Positions 1 to 13,000 of a stretch of 64,000 nucleotides of DNA are shown here, piece after piece. Both the position numbers and the translations under genes were made by a program. Location: contig JAXRKN010000040.1 in the NCBI GenBank assembly GCA_038502055.1, forward strand, positions 4,464,001-4,528,000, given 5' to 3'. How positions within the stretch are numbered: position 1 is the first letter of the stretch; each line of letters begins with the position of its first letter. Origin of the DNA: Tanytarsus gracilentus (Eukaryota > Arthropoda > Insecta > Diptera > Chironomidae). Under the pieces are notes generated by a model. That model made no database searches and had not been told where the DNA came from. It saw only the letters and a program-made list of their open reading frames with translations.

Positions 1-2112
1 GCAAAATTTTCTCACCAAAATTCTTCCTTTTATGCTTATTATCGCATTATTACGATGATTGAATTTTTCGGTCGTCATGGAATAAAATTACAACTTAACG
101 ACTCGACAACGTCAAGACTAATAGGATTTTAACATCGGAAAATGTATTGAAGATAAATCTGCTTATTTTAGGTTAAATTAAACCATCGCAAAGAAGCTGA
201 GGCTGCAAATATCTGTTCATAAATTAAGGAGTTCCAAAAGTTGTTGTTGTCATGAGATCAAAAATGTTAAAATTTCTTAAATTCACAAAAATACAAAATT
301 AAAACCTTAAACCGTGTGAAAAGTGACAAATTTGCTGAATATATTTCATAATATTAATTTCACAATTTTTTTTTCTTCCAAAATTTATTGATAAAATTCT
401 CAATTTCTCTTTCTCACTTTTCAATTCTTCTCCGACTATATGACATTTGCCATTTTTTTTCACACCGATTTATAATTCAATTTCTCAATCCATCACGAGA
501 TTTCAATATCTAAATAATGTTTATTCCAGATGATTGAAGTGAAACCTCCCTCTCATATCGATTTTGTTTCCGCTTCTACTTTTATCTCTTTTTTTCTCTC
601 TCGACGAATTCTATGTGCGGATGCCATTTGATTTCTATTTGCATTGAGCTCAACAGAGTGAAAGAGAGTAAAGAAAAGTATTTTAATGTCTTATCTTGCA
701 CTTTGTCTTGTATTTTTATCTCTTCATGCCCGACATAGATAGCTTATAGTAGCATTGCTTGTCACACAATATCGTATCGTTTATTTGTTGAGCAAAATTA
801 AATCAGTTATAATTTTCAAAAAAAAATATTATACATGCTTGCCATAAAAATAAAAATTTATTACCTTTGGATTACAAATCCTCAAATCAGCAACGAGCGA
901 AGAAGAAAAAAATAGTGAAAGAGAAGCGAGAGATGGAAAATTGTATAGAATCATTATTTCTGCCTTTTGACTCAAATCGCATCACTTTTTTTCTATCTTC
1001 TTCTGCTCTCTTCAATTGAAACAGAATCCATGTTTTGAGTTGAGATAGTGAAAAGAAAAATTGAACACGGAGAATAAAGTTTCATACGGCAAGAGCAGGA
1101 AGAAAGTCTTAAGAAGGGAAAGAGATACATTTGAAAGTACATCTAGCACTACTTTGTTCCATTCAATCTGCAAAACAGCTTCGAAAAAGTTTGATTTTTC
1201 TTCTCGGTTTAAAAATTTTCTCTTCACAAGGAAAAAATGAGCGCATTTGTATGAAACTGATGGATTTTCTCGGTAAATTAAATGGCATGGAATTTCCATC
1301 TAAAAGTATTTGTTTAAATTTTTTTATGTTTATCGAATAAAAGTTTGCTCAATAGCAAAAGGAATTATCACATTGTAATCGCATTACATGCACTTGCACA
1401 CACTTAACCTACTTCCAGACTCGCGCTCTTGACATTTAAGTGGTAACACACATTTGATGGATGTGTGAAGCAGGAATAAATTTCTACAATTTTTATTTCC
1501 ATCACTTTGAGCGATAAAAGAGACGAAAAAAATTTATTGCGATTTCAATGATAAAAATCATCAGAGCTATGGGTGGGAGTGGGAGTTTAACTCGCAGCGA
1601 TATTTTGATATTATGGCAGAAATGTGATGAAGCGAGAGAGAAAAGGATATTGAAAAATCGCAGTATAAGAATAATAATGATGTGCAACTCAAGAACGAAC
1701 AGCACTAGCTTTTATGTGCATGCTTCTTATATTTTACAACTCTCTATCATCATCATCAGTGTCGTCTGTAATACAGGAGGTTTTATCGCAAGAATTTTTT
1801 TACACATTTAGTTTTCATAATATCGACACGTTCATTTCAACACATTCTTTATGCCACCACCCGAACTCTGAGCAGCAGCAGGGAATGAAGTGGAAATTGA
1901 ATTACGATTTTTACGATGAGACGCTGCTGTAAGCTGATTATAACATTGTGGTTAACGATCGATTGTAATCGCAAATGACTGAGTGTGAGAGAAGATAAGC
2001 TATGAAAAGGGTAGAAATTTCATTAAACTTATGGATTTAATGGATCGCGATAGTCATTGAGTTAAAAAACATCTGTAAGTGAGTCTCGAGTCGATGGAAA
2101 ATGCCAGAAGAG

Positions 2113-2320
2113 TCGTCGACGGACAATGTAGTGAGTTAGATATGAGAGGACAATGGGAAATTTCGCTGTAATGGCTTGGGATCGAGTCACTCTCTATAAA
2201 TAGTTCGATCCTACAACGCTTACAATCACTTCACAGCTCACTGGGCTTATAACGACAGCCATAATAATTTGTATCAAATATGTGTCTTCAAAAAAATTGT
2301 ATTTAATTTTGGCAACCGAT
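2113..2320 (+). promoter_or_regulatory. candidate TATA promoter and short first exon
   Basis: A TATAAATA box lies at 2195-2202. An initiator-like TCACTT follows with its A at 2228, about 33 bases downstream, which is normal fly spacing. A strong splice donor (GTGAGT) lies at 2321, so 2228-2320 could be a non-coding first exon; the only ATG in it reaches a stop after eight codons. Upstream, 2113-2203 shares ordered blocks with 4726-4822. No transcript evidence is available and the downstream gene is not identified. Confidence 0.35.
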
Positions 2321-4725
2321 GTGAGTTGTTAAATGTGTATCGGCACGTTTTTTTTCTCGCACAAAGTGTAACTAAAAATAACTTTTAAATCTAAATTTAA
2401 CACGATGCAAGAAAAATGATCTCATGGCATAATTTTTTTTCACTCGCACACACAACTGCAAATTAACGATCATCAATTTTTAATTCATTTCACTCGTCAA
2501 ATATAACAAAAATTTTGCCGAATCATAATTGACAAACACAAATTTTAATTATCACTAGACCGCAATAAAAAAAGAGCCAAGCAAATTGTTTAATGATATA
2601 TGGAATTTACGTAACTCATTTTGATTGACGATGCATATTAAAAATAAATTAAGGTTCACCAAGCAATGTGTGAAATATGCTCATAATCCCCTGCCACTTT
2701 TTTACATTATTGCGATAAATTTATGAACACTCAACACTCGCGACCAAAGAGGGTGGGAGAAGAAAATATAAAATTCCTGTCGGCTATTTAAAAGTTATTA
2801 TCTTGACCCATCTTACCGACCTTGAAAATTTTTAATAAGAAATTTCTACTTTTCGCAAAGACACAAATGAAGAAAGAAAAAATTATTTTTCTGCACTTTT
2901 TGCGTTCTTAAAACCTCTCGAGCGAAATATTAAACTAAAACTGTGAAAAAATTTTCCTCGGTAAGAAATAATAAGCGGCTCCACACCTGTAAAGAGAGAC
3001 ACTACACACGATCATCTTCGTTTCGCAAGAAAAGAACCTCAATGTCTCCTAAGACAAGATTTATTTACTCTCTAATAATAATAATAATAAAAATATGAAC
3101 ATTCATGTAAGTATATTTTTAGTGCTTCGCTACATCAATACAAATGCATTTTTTTCCTTCAGAAAATACAAATTACTAATTAAATTTTCGCTCTATAATT
3201 TTCACATTATTAAAATTAATGTGTTTGTTAATTAAATTAATTTTTTCACAAATTGAGAGATGAAAGATGATTTTTATTCACTTCTGTAATTTTTTTGATG
3301 GTCAAAAATCGAACAAATAAAAATGCATAAAATTTTTTCATCGTCATGTGGTTTTTTTTGATGAAATTTTTCACGGTATCCTCATCAAAAACACGCTTTT
3401 CAGTGAATGACGACAGGTGAATGTTTGAAGTGGTTGTGCTCACATTCTCGTATAGCTTGAAGTTTCGCATGTGTATGAGAAAAAGTAACATGCTCAATTG
3501 CGAACAATGATTAATGTAAAAATGCACATTCCACGGCTTGCGTGTGTGATATTTATATCGAAGAGAAAACATGTAGCAATTAATCATAGAAACATAAAAA
3601 ATAGTCGTTATGGCTGCATGAAACGCAACAGCAAAGCTCCTTTTTGTTTTTGCTACTTTTTCTACACTCGCATGCTCATCCACTCCAACATATAGAGGTA
3701 CGCTGAAACAAACACGATGCTAATCATTCAGCGAACGTACAAGTTTCCTTTTGTCAAATAAACAAAGCAATATTTTCATCTTATTATTTGGTATTCACAC
3801 TTTCTTACCTTGCGGCAATGAAGAAAAATCTTCTCATCGTGAATAAACAATAAGTGAACGAACAAAGAAGGAAAATCCTTCAAGGAAACGATACGTGCAA
3901 CAAACATGATCAACAGTAAAGAGAATTTTTTCCTTTTTCTCACTTTTATTATTGAAACTTTCGCATAGCAGCTAATCTGTCAAATGTTCGATTTTTGCTT
4001 TTCCTCCCATAAATCTAAATATGCATCACTATCGCATGAGAGGCCTATAAATCTGTCAGCGCTCTCGAATCCCTCTTGTCAATTTTGCCTGATCCCGCTC
4101 CGTAACGGAAATGTTTCATTACAATGTATACGCTTCGGTGTGCTGGGAATAATTTAACGCAATCTCTTTATTTATTTGTTCCTTATCAATACTTGTAAAA
4201 GAAATCTCTTGAGAAAAAAAAACATTTCAATTGATTAAATGAAAAATATGAGGGTGAGATTAAACTTAAGAAATAAGTGCAAAGTAAAATTTTTATTTTA
4301 AATAATATTTTTCAAATTTTTAGTAATAATTAATCATGATTAACTTCGCGTAAAAAAATTCATTTCAGATAAAACAAAAAAGAAAAAAAAATGAAACCTC
4401 CAACTCCTTTTTTAAACAAACATTGCAATTCAACCTTAATATACCAAAATTGGGGAAAATTGTTATTTTCTCAACCTTTATGAAATTTATTAAAAATTTA
4501 TTTTCCTTCTTCTCTATTATTATTATATGTGTGACAGAGTGTGAATAAATGAATGTATGAGTAAGGGGAGAATGTGAGAGGAAAATTAAGTTATGTTCTA
4601 TCAATATTTTAATAACCTCGTAGACACCTGTTACACCTCTCTTAAATAAAATATCGAGTGAGAGTATTAAAGGCATAAAATGATTTATAAGACTTAAATT
4701 ATGCGCCATCGATTGGCAAATAAGA

Positions 4726-4822
4726 GTCGACGGTAGTGGAAGTGGAAGATGTGTGAGTTCATATTATAGATTGAAAGGGAAATGTGTCGCATCATATGGC
4801 TTATGACTGAGTCATCTATAAG
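4726..4822 (+). promoter_or_regulatory. promoter-like block related to 2113-2203
   Basis: This block repeats, in the same order and with similar spacing, the short elements of 2113-2203: GTCGACGG, ATGTNTGAGTT, GGGAAAT, TCGC, ATGGCTT, GAGTCA, then CTATAA (here CTATAAGAG at 4816-4824). The intervening bases differ, so it looks like an old duplication or a reused regulatory module rather than a recent repeat. A donor-like GTAAGA lies further down, near 4960. No coding exon could be attached. Confidence 0.3.
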
Positions 4823-6561
4823 AGAGAGTGACATTCAGCACATAAACTCGATAAGGATATGTACGTACGTATGTACATGGAGGAAATCACGAAATTGTAC
4901 TTCAATTGAACATTTTATGGAACGGAAATCAATTCAATTGCTATAAAGAGTTTAATGACTGTAAGATAATTTGAACTTTTTGCCATAACGATTACTTCCA
5001 AACTTTATATTAAGCATCAGTAAAACTTTCTTCGACACATTCTTGAAGTTGTCGCTTATACTTGTACATAATTAATGAACTTGTCTGTAACAAAATTCTC
5101 TTCATGCATACTTATTTGTCTCACTCTACTCTCCATTCGAGCTAACACACATGAGTTTGACATGTCTATTAATTGTATGGCTCTTTTTCCGCTCTTTATG
5201 TCTCCGTAAGCCGATGATTGGAATTTAATCTGAACAATTTTCTTTTCCACACCACCATGACCACTATCATCAATCTGCTTAAATAAATGGACCTGATTGA
5301 ATTAAGTTGTGCTGAAATAATTACAGAACTATATGTTGCTGGGCGTTAATCTATCGAGATTTATTTCGAGTGAAAGTCTCACACACGAACTTACTTGATT
5401 ATAATCAGAAGACAATAAATTTTTTTACACTTCTGACAATAAATATTTAATCTCTTTTCTCCTCTCTTCCTCGACCCTGATTTTTATCGTCAATTTCCTC
5501 GCATGTATTCAAAGTCACATGATGCCGTGCAGAGGAGAAAAAAATTTACTCCTTTTTCTTCTGTGTGTAGGGGGATTTTATGTGTGTCACATTCAGGATA
5601 TGGAAAAGAAAGCACATATAAAGCGAAAAAGATCAATAAAGTGATAAGAACGGTGACCTTTTCATCCAATAGATTTTTATATAGTTTCAAGAGTGAAGAA
5701 ATCTCCTCCTCGAAGCAACTTCAAGTGTGAGAGAGCTTGAAGAAAGAGAGAAGGGTAAAAAGATGGAGCTTTAATTCGGATGATAATAATCACTGATCAA
5801 GAGAATATAGAATAAATCCTTTAATGTCTCATGAGAAAATTAAACATGTTCACAACTTTCTCATCGGAAGCAAGATAGGAAGAGAGCACAATCCAAAAAG
5901 TATACAAACTTTTTCCTATGCTATCATTGTGTGTCTCATTTCTTTTCTCTCTCATGCTCACTCTACCTCCTCACCATTTATTTATGGTTATTTAAAACTT
6001 CCACCCTACATACACACATGTTTGCACAATGCTGCTTTTGTTTTTATTTCTGTAATAATAATTCAGGAAGTCATATTGTTACTCAAAGATTCATTTCACA
6101 ATGTGTATATGTAGCATGGGAAATGTATAGTCGCAGCAGTAACATTAAAGCTATTTGGCTGGCTAATGTGTGAATGTGTGCATGTGGGTGAGAGAGCATG
6201 GTTGACCATCTGATATGAATTAATGGAAATGAGTTGCTGATGACAAAGAGCTGATAGAGAAGGAGAGAGTGAATGTATACAGACACCTGCACGAAGGCAA
6301 CTAATGATGATAATTGTAATAATATAGGCTTAGTGTGACACAATTTAATATTGTCATTAGTTTTTATACACGAACATCATCGAGTCCATAACCTTACACA
6401 TGAAAATGTTCATGCTTAACCTCTTAACGTTCAACATAAATGAAAATTGTCTGGACTGCCTCCAAAATTGTATTATGAGATGCTCATATAATAAATTGCA
6501 CAAATATTTCTGCAGGGATTTTTCTCTTTCTCAATGTGAATGTATGTTGACTCTCATATAG

Positions 6562-7159
6562 TGCTGAGCGTGGCTGAGGTCATGAAAAACTTCTATATTG
6601 GAGCATCATTTTTGAGTGTATATGGTATATGCATTGCGGGTATCGTCGTCGAGGCAATATTCATCAGACACTCAGCGGTATTAAAATATATCAACTCGAA
6701 GTGAGTCGTTCATGTGCATTGTTCTTATTTATAATGCTCACATTATGGCATCCTTTATGGCATCAAAGTGACGCGCTCCAAAAAATACATACATTCGAGT
6801 GACATTTAACCATTTATATTTTTCACATTCGCTCTCCTTTCGACTGTTCTCTATGTGTTCATCACGACATACCATTGCTCCGCTGAGAAAATCACATGTG
6901 TGTCAAATAATTTTCCCTTTGTATTGCCAACAACATCATATAGTTTGAAATCTCGGAAAAATCTCGAGAGAAGTATGCTGGGATTTGATAGTATAAAGTC
7001 TCAACACCCCTTGATTACTAACGTGAGATGTGCCATAAATGCATTGCTCTGTAAACTGATGAAAATAATAAAAGAGCAAGACTTTATTTACAGCAGCCAA
7101 TAACAATTACTAAAATGACAACCATGATTTTTTGCGGAATATTAGAACAGAAGTTTTAA
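6562..7159 (+). CDS. 3' exons of an unidentified membrane protein (partial)
   Basis: Three small exons join in frame: 6562-6700, 6944-7022 and 7094-7159 (stop TAA), with AATAAA at 7233-7238. Acceptors read CATATAG, CATATAG and TTTACAG; donors are GTGAGT and GTGAGA. The first exon is much richer in G and C than its surroundings. It encodes one hydrophobic segment (FYIGASFLSVYGICIAGIVV, then E) followed by a basic stretch; the second encodes a basic tail and the third 21 residues ending EQKF. A last membrane helix followed by a basic cytosolic tail recalls the C-terminus of ionotropic receptors, but residue spacing does not match well, so I do not assign the family. The upstream exons, which must end one base into a codon, were not found; the gene may be a fragment or may start left of the window. 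Confidence 0.35.
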
Positions 7160-9152
7160 TGAATGATTCTTCAGCAATTTCATCATTGCATTGAATTCAC
7201 ATGCATGATCGAGACATTTTTAAAAGAATTTTAATAAAAAAAATTCAGCAATTTGAATGTTAAAAAAAGAATTTCTTGATAATTTTTTTAGCGCATTTCT
7301 AAATTTTAAAACTCAAACTTAATAAAAACTAACATGTTAATTTTAATTTTTTTAAATTTTAGAAATTAAAAAAGTTTTTAAATAAATCTAGTGAAAATTT
7401 TCCACATAAACTAGTTTTTCTCTCACCTCACAGCAAGAATCACTTCGGTCTTTGACTTTTTCGCAATTTCACCTCTTGTGGAATTTTATACCCATGATCA
7501 CAGTGTGAAAAGTTTTAAACTCCATAGTAAGTGTATCTTATCAAGTGTCAAATTAAATTTTTACACTCCCACAACTTTTCACACATTTTTTTTTGCCATA
7601 AAACTTTTATTGAATTTTCGAGTAAGAAATTTTATGAAATTGAATCAAGAATCATTTCCTGTGGTTCGCATGAACATAACCTCACTCTCTTTTTTGCAAC
7701 AAACTTCGAATAATTGTTTTTTCTGCTGACTCAATTTCAATCAAACGTCTGATTTTATAAAATATCAAAAAGTATAACATTTTTCGATAAAATTTTATTG
7801 CTGCCAAGCGAAAGAGAGGAAGGGACATAACTCGAAAAGTCGTAAAAATTTCCTTTCTTTTTTCATTAAATTAATTTCGATTGAAATGAAAGAAATTCTG
7901 TAATGCGAACATAAATATTAATGGAAATTGATTTAAATTGAAGAACATTTTGAATTATTTTATAACTTCATTTTTATTGTAAATAATTTATTTCGAATTT
8001 TTGAAATTCTAATATTTCTTGTCAACTGTAAAAAAATAAATTGCAAATGGTGCAAAAAGAATAAAAGCTCATTGTGCCGATATTTAATTTAATTTCTCTT
8101 CTGCTTCCCATCATCATCAAGCCAACCCTCATACTATTTCCTCTGACATCCTGCTTGCGTTTAAAAAAACTTTTTTACTTCCACCTTCTCACTCGAACAA
8201 AACACAATTCTCCATTTAAACCGAATGAAATAAAACGCAAACAAAAAAATATTTATTTTTTTTATTGTTCATGGTGAGGAAGTGAGTGCATTTTGATGCG
8301 AGAAAAGTAAATTGAAATTATTGAAAAAGTTTATGGTTCCAAAAGTTTGTTGGTAAGGGTTTGAGTCGTGTTGAACAATTTTCTCGCCAAAAAATCATTG
8401 CGAGAAAAGTATTTTTTCCCCTTTTATTCACAACCCAAAATTCACTCATTTCGTAAAGCAAACGAAAAATGTTCCCTTAAAATAATTTGTCAAGAGGAAA
8501 TAATTTAAATTGTTTTGATTCATGGTGTGATTTTCTTCGCTCGAGTTTTTCCTATTTATGCCTAGCAGTGAAAAGTCGAATGAAAAGAGAAATTCACAAA
8601 GTTTTTAGCTATGCAAGCACAAGAAGAAGCAAAAGAAAAACTTTGCCTATGTGTAGGCAAAACACGTAAATAAATTGAACGCTCAATAATCAATTAGGAT
8701 TTGTAGGATTAAAGAGGGTGAGGAAAGAAGGAGTGGATGTGAGCGAATTAAGGAGGAAGATTAAATTATGAGGAAATAACTTTACAACATTCCGAGTGAC
8801 AAGGAGTCGGGATAAGCTGCTTACAGTATTGACTTCTCTCGCAAAAGTTGAAAAAACTTCAAAAGCATTTTCATGTACCTTTTCAAATCCATATCATGTC
8901 TCTTCATCCCTCTTGTCTGCACGTGCAGATACACAGCAAAAAAATTCGATCTAGGAGTCGATGATAAAAATAATCATTTTGCAATAAATTGATAATAGAG
9001 AAAAAAATAATTGAATTTTTCCTATCATGCAGCTAAATTAAAGTTCTTCAAAGGATTCAGTCTCAAAAGGAGGAAAAACCTTTTTTTCTCAGCTTAACTA
9101 TTTCTTTCTCATTTTTTTAAACTCAATATCCTCATCTCGATATCCTTTTCTC
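7160..9152. other. AT-rich non-coding stretch
   Basis: No gene recognised. Open frames up to 83 codons (7478-7729) lack domain features and have AT-driven composition. Long poly-A and poly-T runs are present. Confidence 0.5.
7233..7238 (+). terminator. polyadenylation signal AATAAA
   Basis: AATAAA lies about 74 bases after the stop of the three-exon model at 6562-7159, a usual distance. In DNA this AT-rich the hexamer is common, so it gives only weak support. Confidence 0.3.
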
Positions 9153-9227
9153 ATTAAAAAATGTTTCAAAACCCACACGTGGGTGTTGCCGTGTAACCCA
9201 CTTGTAACAGATCAGTATTGGCTTCCC

Positions 9228-9375
9228 CTTCTGGCCTCCCCTTTTGGCTTCCCAAAAATGGCTTCCCAAAAATGGCTTCCCAAAATGGCTTCCCAAAATG
9301 GCTTCCCAAAAATGGCTTCTCAAAAATGGCTTCCCAAAATGGCTTCCCAAATTGGCTTCCCAAAATGGCTTCCCA
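9228..9375. repeat. tandem array, 13-14 base unit
   Basis: About ten copies of GGCTTCCCAAAAATG-type units, with length alternating by one A. It abuts a second, unrelated array without a spacer. Confidence 0.9.
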
Positions 9376-9788
9376 CTGTGTTTCCACTGTGTTTTATTTT
9401 CCATTGTGTTTCATTTTCCACTGTGTTCCAATTTCCATTGTGTTTCATTTTCCACTATGTTCCATTATCCATTGTGTTCCATTTTCCATTGTGTTCCATT
9501 TTCCATTGCGTTCCATTTTCCATTATGTTTCATTTTCCATTGTGTTTCATTTTCCACTGTGTTCCATTTTCCATTGTGTTTCATTTTCCATTGTGTTTCA
9601 TTTTCCATTGTGTTCCATTTTCCATTGTGTTCCATTTTCCATTGCGTTCCATTTTTCATTGTGTTCCGTTTTCTAGTGTGTTCCATTTTCCATTACGTTA
9701 CTTTTCCATTATGTTCCGTTTTCTATTATGTTCCATTTTCCATCGTATTCCGTTTTCCATTATGTTCCATTTTCCACCGTGTTCCATT
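9376..9788. repeat. tandem array, about 17-base unit
   Basis: Roughly 24 diverged copies of TTCCATTTTCCATTGTG. Most differences are substitutions in the GTG part (CTGTG, TTATG, TTGCG), and the array decays toward its right end. Confidence 0.9.
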
Positions 9789-10015
9789 TTCATATCCATG
9801 CCAATCGATTTCTAGTTCAATTACGCGTTCAACGACATACATGAAGCCATATAAGAGAAAATTTGTATGAAAAAGGCACTTTAGGACCGTCCGTGGCCCG
9901 ACCCATGGTCCGTGGCCGAATAATTCCTAAAATGGCCGAATCTAAATTCATAGACCTACCATTTGGCGAAAACTAGAAGTCTCTAGCTATCTCAGGAGCC
10001 GAGATCTCGATGGAA

Positions 10016-10050
10016 CAGACAGACAGACAGACGGACGGACGGACGGACGG
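10016..10050. repeat. (GACA)n-(GACG)n microsatellite
   Basis: CAGACAGACAGACAGACGGA followed by further CGGA units. It switches from GACA to GACG repeats and sits near the right end of the mobile element. Confidence 0.9.
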
Positions 10051-10092
10051 AAATAGGCGCATATAAGTGTTACACCACTTCGTGGGTTACAC

Positions 10093-13000
10093 TAAAAAAT
10101 TTGCCAGTGTATATGAGCGGGAAAAAATTAAATTAAAAAAAAATTATATCTTAATCCGCGCCAACAAACAAGAGCTCCACGATGAGAAGCTCTCGAAGTG
10201 ATTATATTTTTCCACTGCGAAAATGGAATTAAAAGAATATTATTTTTGCTGTTAAAGCACAAAAAAAGGTCGCTGGCGAGCATAAAATATAAAAAAGGTA
10301 GAGCTAAAGAGGATAAAGATTTATGTTGAGTGAAAATTTATTTTTGATGCGGTAGATAACGATTATCACAAAAGCCCTCTTGAGTATGTCAATACATTTT
10401 ATTCCATAAAACAATGAACGCTTTTAAAAAAAAAATGCTTAAAATTTTTTCTTTATTTGTCAATATTTTCCATCTCATTTTTCCACAAATTTTAAAAACA
10501 TTTCAGCTTTAGGGTTTTTAAAAAATTATTCTTCACTTTCACAACCGTTGTTTTAAATAATTTTCAGAATGCGTTTCACACTGAAAACATGACATATACA
10601 ATGGATCGAACAATGAGCGAAGTCATTTTCAATCATTCAAACTATCAACCAACATTTCGCAAATATCCACTTTTTCAAGCATCATTGTTGTGAACGTATG
10701 TGGGAAAATTTCAAGCACTCGACAATGGTGAAAACGCTAGGGAAGAAATATGAGGCAATAGTTTTGAAAAGTTTTAACATCAAATTGTGACCACACCTTG
10801 ATGAGCATGGCAACAGTATCTATTTATTTCGATTCAGTCAAGTCGAAGCAGTTACACATTTGTGATGAAAAATTGTGAATGTTTTCATGTCTCATACCTT
10901 GCATGCTCATGCATCCGTATTCCAGTGCATTCTAAAGAATTTTTCAATTTCCGTCGCATTTTATCCTCTCCATTTTGCAAAATGGTTAAAAACTAGAAAC
11001 GGAGTGGATAAAAATTTAAGAATCCTTTAAAATGAAAAAAAAAAAAGATTTTCAACTTTGCAAAAATTGATAGTCAGATTAGAACGATGCAATGTCAATT
11101 TTTGGTTTCTTCCCTCTCATCGACTTTTCCATCTAATTGTATAATACTCGAGTAAATTTACTGTAAACATTCTTCATGCATTGAGAAGCAAACGACGATG
11201 GAAGTGAAACTTTTTGCATGTGACAACTCATCCATATCAATCTTTTTGTGTGTCATTTCCTCCATTTCTCAGTACTCCTCATTGGCTTCAAAAGATTTTC
11301 CTCTCCCAACCCGAACCAATGGCCAATGTTGAGGTGGCTTGTGAAGCGTAAAATCGGGAAATTGAAGAGAAGATTGTAATAATGTAAGCCAATATGCCAT
11401 TCATGTCGTCTTCATGCATTAAGCAGCTCTCGTCATATTGAAAGTTCACTAATGAAGCATGAACAAGAAAAAAAGTTTTTTTTCTTCTTTATGCATCTCT
11501 GATGCGACAGCAATGCCCCCGGAAATGTTGCCTTGTTGGTAAAAGTTTCAATTGAAATGAGGAGAAAAAGAAAAAAGTTTTTTTTCGTTGCTTCACTTTT
11601 TGCATAATATGCTAATTTAATTCAGTCGCTCTTTTCCCATGCATTGAGCATTCTCAAACCAGAAAATACTGCTGTACATACATACTAGACCTCCCTGACT
11701 CTACTGCTAATAGGAAAAAATTGAGTTTTCTCTCTTTTTTACGACTTTTTTTGCAGCCATGAGCAGCGAGCAAATGCGAAAAAAATTAAAATTGAGTTAC
11801 CAAATGAATGAGATGACATTAACGGCTTCAGAAGATAGGAAGAAGTTGATATAGCAAGTGGCAAAGTTTATGTCGCCGAGGTTAAAACTAGAAAGTTAAT
11901 TTTTTTCTTTTGCATCGAAAAAAATCTCTATCAGATCCATGTTCGAATCATCACATCGATGAATTTATTTGTGTCCCTTGAGGCAAAATTCGATTGAATG
12001 TTTTTTTAGATTATTAACAAGCGTACAATCAATAATTTTGCTTTAGCTAAATTTACTGGCACTTTTTTGTGCTACATAAAATTTTCATGAACACGTGTTG
12101 AAAATTTAATTTTAGACATGAAAAAGTTCAAGATTTTTTTGTATCAATTTATCAATTAACACCAGCTTTGTCAATGAATCGATACTTTTTTGTGTAGCAT
12201 GACAATTTAATTTTTGCTATCTCTCTCATACAAGTCCATAATCCTCAAATCGTGACTTTCCAATGAAAAAGTAATGTCATGATGACCGCTTTTAATGAAA
12301 AAAAAAGAGAATCGTTAACTTTCCTCATGGCACGAACTCAAAAAATAATGTTTTTACAGCGATTAAACATCTGTAATTCAATCATTACTAGCCACTTTTT
12401 TTTCATTACATTTTCAAACTTTTTTCCAACGAAGCAGCAACAGTAAATTTTTTACTTATTCAATATAAATTTACTGTTCACCGAGTCGTACCGAGAAGGA
12501 AAAGTTTAATGTTGTGTCATGAGATTTAGTCTGTCAATATCGACCGAGCCGAAATATATGATCGGAGTACGCACATAGGCATACACATCTAGATATAAAA
12601 TCATCCCCACCCACCGATTCCGCCTCAATGTCCTGTTATGTTATTTACATTCAACTAATTTCACTTGGGAAATTTAATGTTTCATTAAAAGTATATGAAA
12701 TAGATCCATTTGAGCGGGTCTTTGGAGAATTTTTAGCCTCGTGCTAGGGAAAGTGAAATGTGGGGTGGTGAAAATGTAATTTCTATATGAGAAATATAGA
12801 CGCTTGGTCATCAGTAAATAAAAGAAGATGTAGGGGGAGTTGATAGAGAGATCATATCGATAATGATAAAATGAATTAAGTATAAAAAAGGGAAAATATT
12901 TTTTAGAATTTATTTGAGGCATTTGAATTTTTGTTTTCGGTAATTAAAACATCTGTTGATTTTAATTTGGGCGGGAAAGCGTAAAGAAAAGCAAAAGATT

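Larger units (their letters stand above)
1..6561. other. gene-poor AT-rich region, possibly intronic
   Basis: No recognisable protein-coding exon is seen here on either strand apart from the promoter-like blocks listed separately. The longest open frames (145 codons on the minus strand at 3246-3683, and 87-96 codons elsewhere) have low-complexity composition and no recognisable domain. Because the exons at 6562-7159 begin with a splice acceptor and need upstream coding exons, part or all of this stretch could be a long intron of a gene that starts left of the window. That is inference. A (GTAC)n-like run occurs at 4859-4876. Confidence 0.5.
9153..10092. mobile_element. non-autonomous repeat element with inverted ends
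   Basis: GTGTAACCCAC at 9191-9201 is matched by its exact reverse complement at 10082-10092, giving inverted ends about 0.9 kb apart. Inside are two tandem arrays (9228-9375 and 9376-9788), a unique tail and a GACA/GACG microsatellite just inside the right end. A 23-base string at 9153-9175, directly outside the left inverted end, recurs exactly on the other strand at 34815-34837, so the true left boundary probably lies near 9153. No transposase is encoded; long open frames crossing the arrays in several frames are a by-product of the repeats. Target-site duplications could not be fixed. Confidence 0.6.

Noticed and set aside
3246..3683. 145-codon minus-strand frame
   Set aside because: No domain, and residue content follows local AT bias. 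An internal GTGAGC could be a donor, but nothing else supports a gene.
6022..6173. Possible exon before 6562 encoding CVYVAWEMYSRSSNIKAIW
   Set aside because: Its only donor (GTGTGA) is weak and its phase does not fit the exon at 6562.
9183..9870. Three overlapping long open frames (152-210 codons), plus minus-strand ones
   Set aside because: All are translations of the 13-17 base tandem arrays; open in many frames because the units lack stops.
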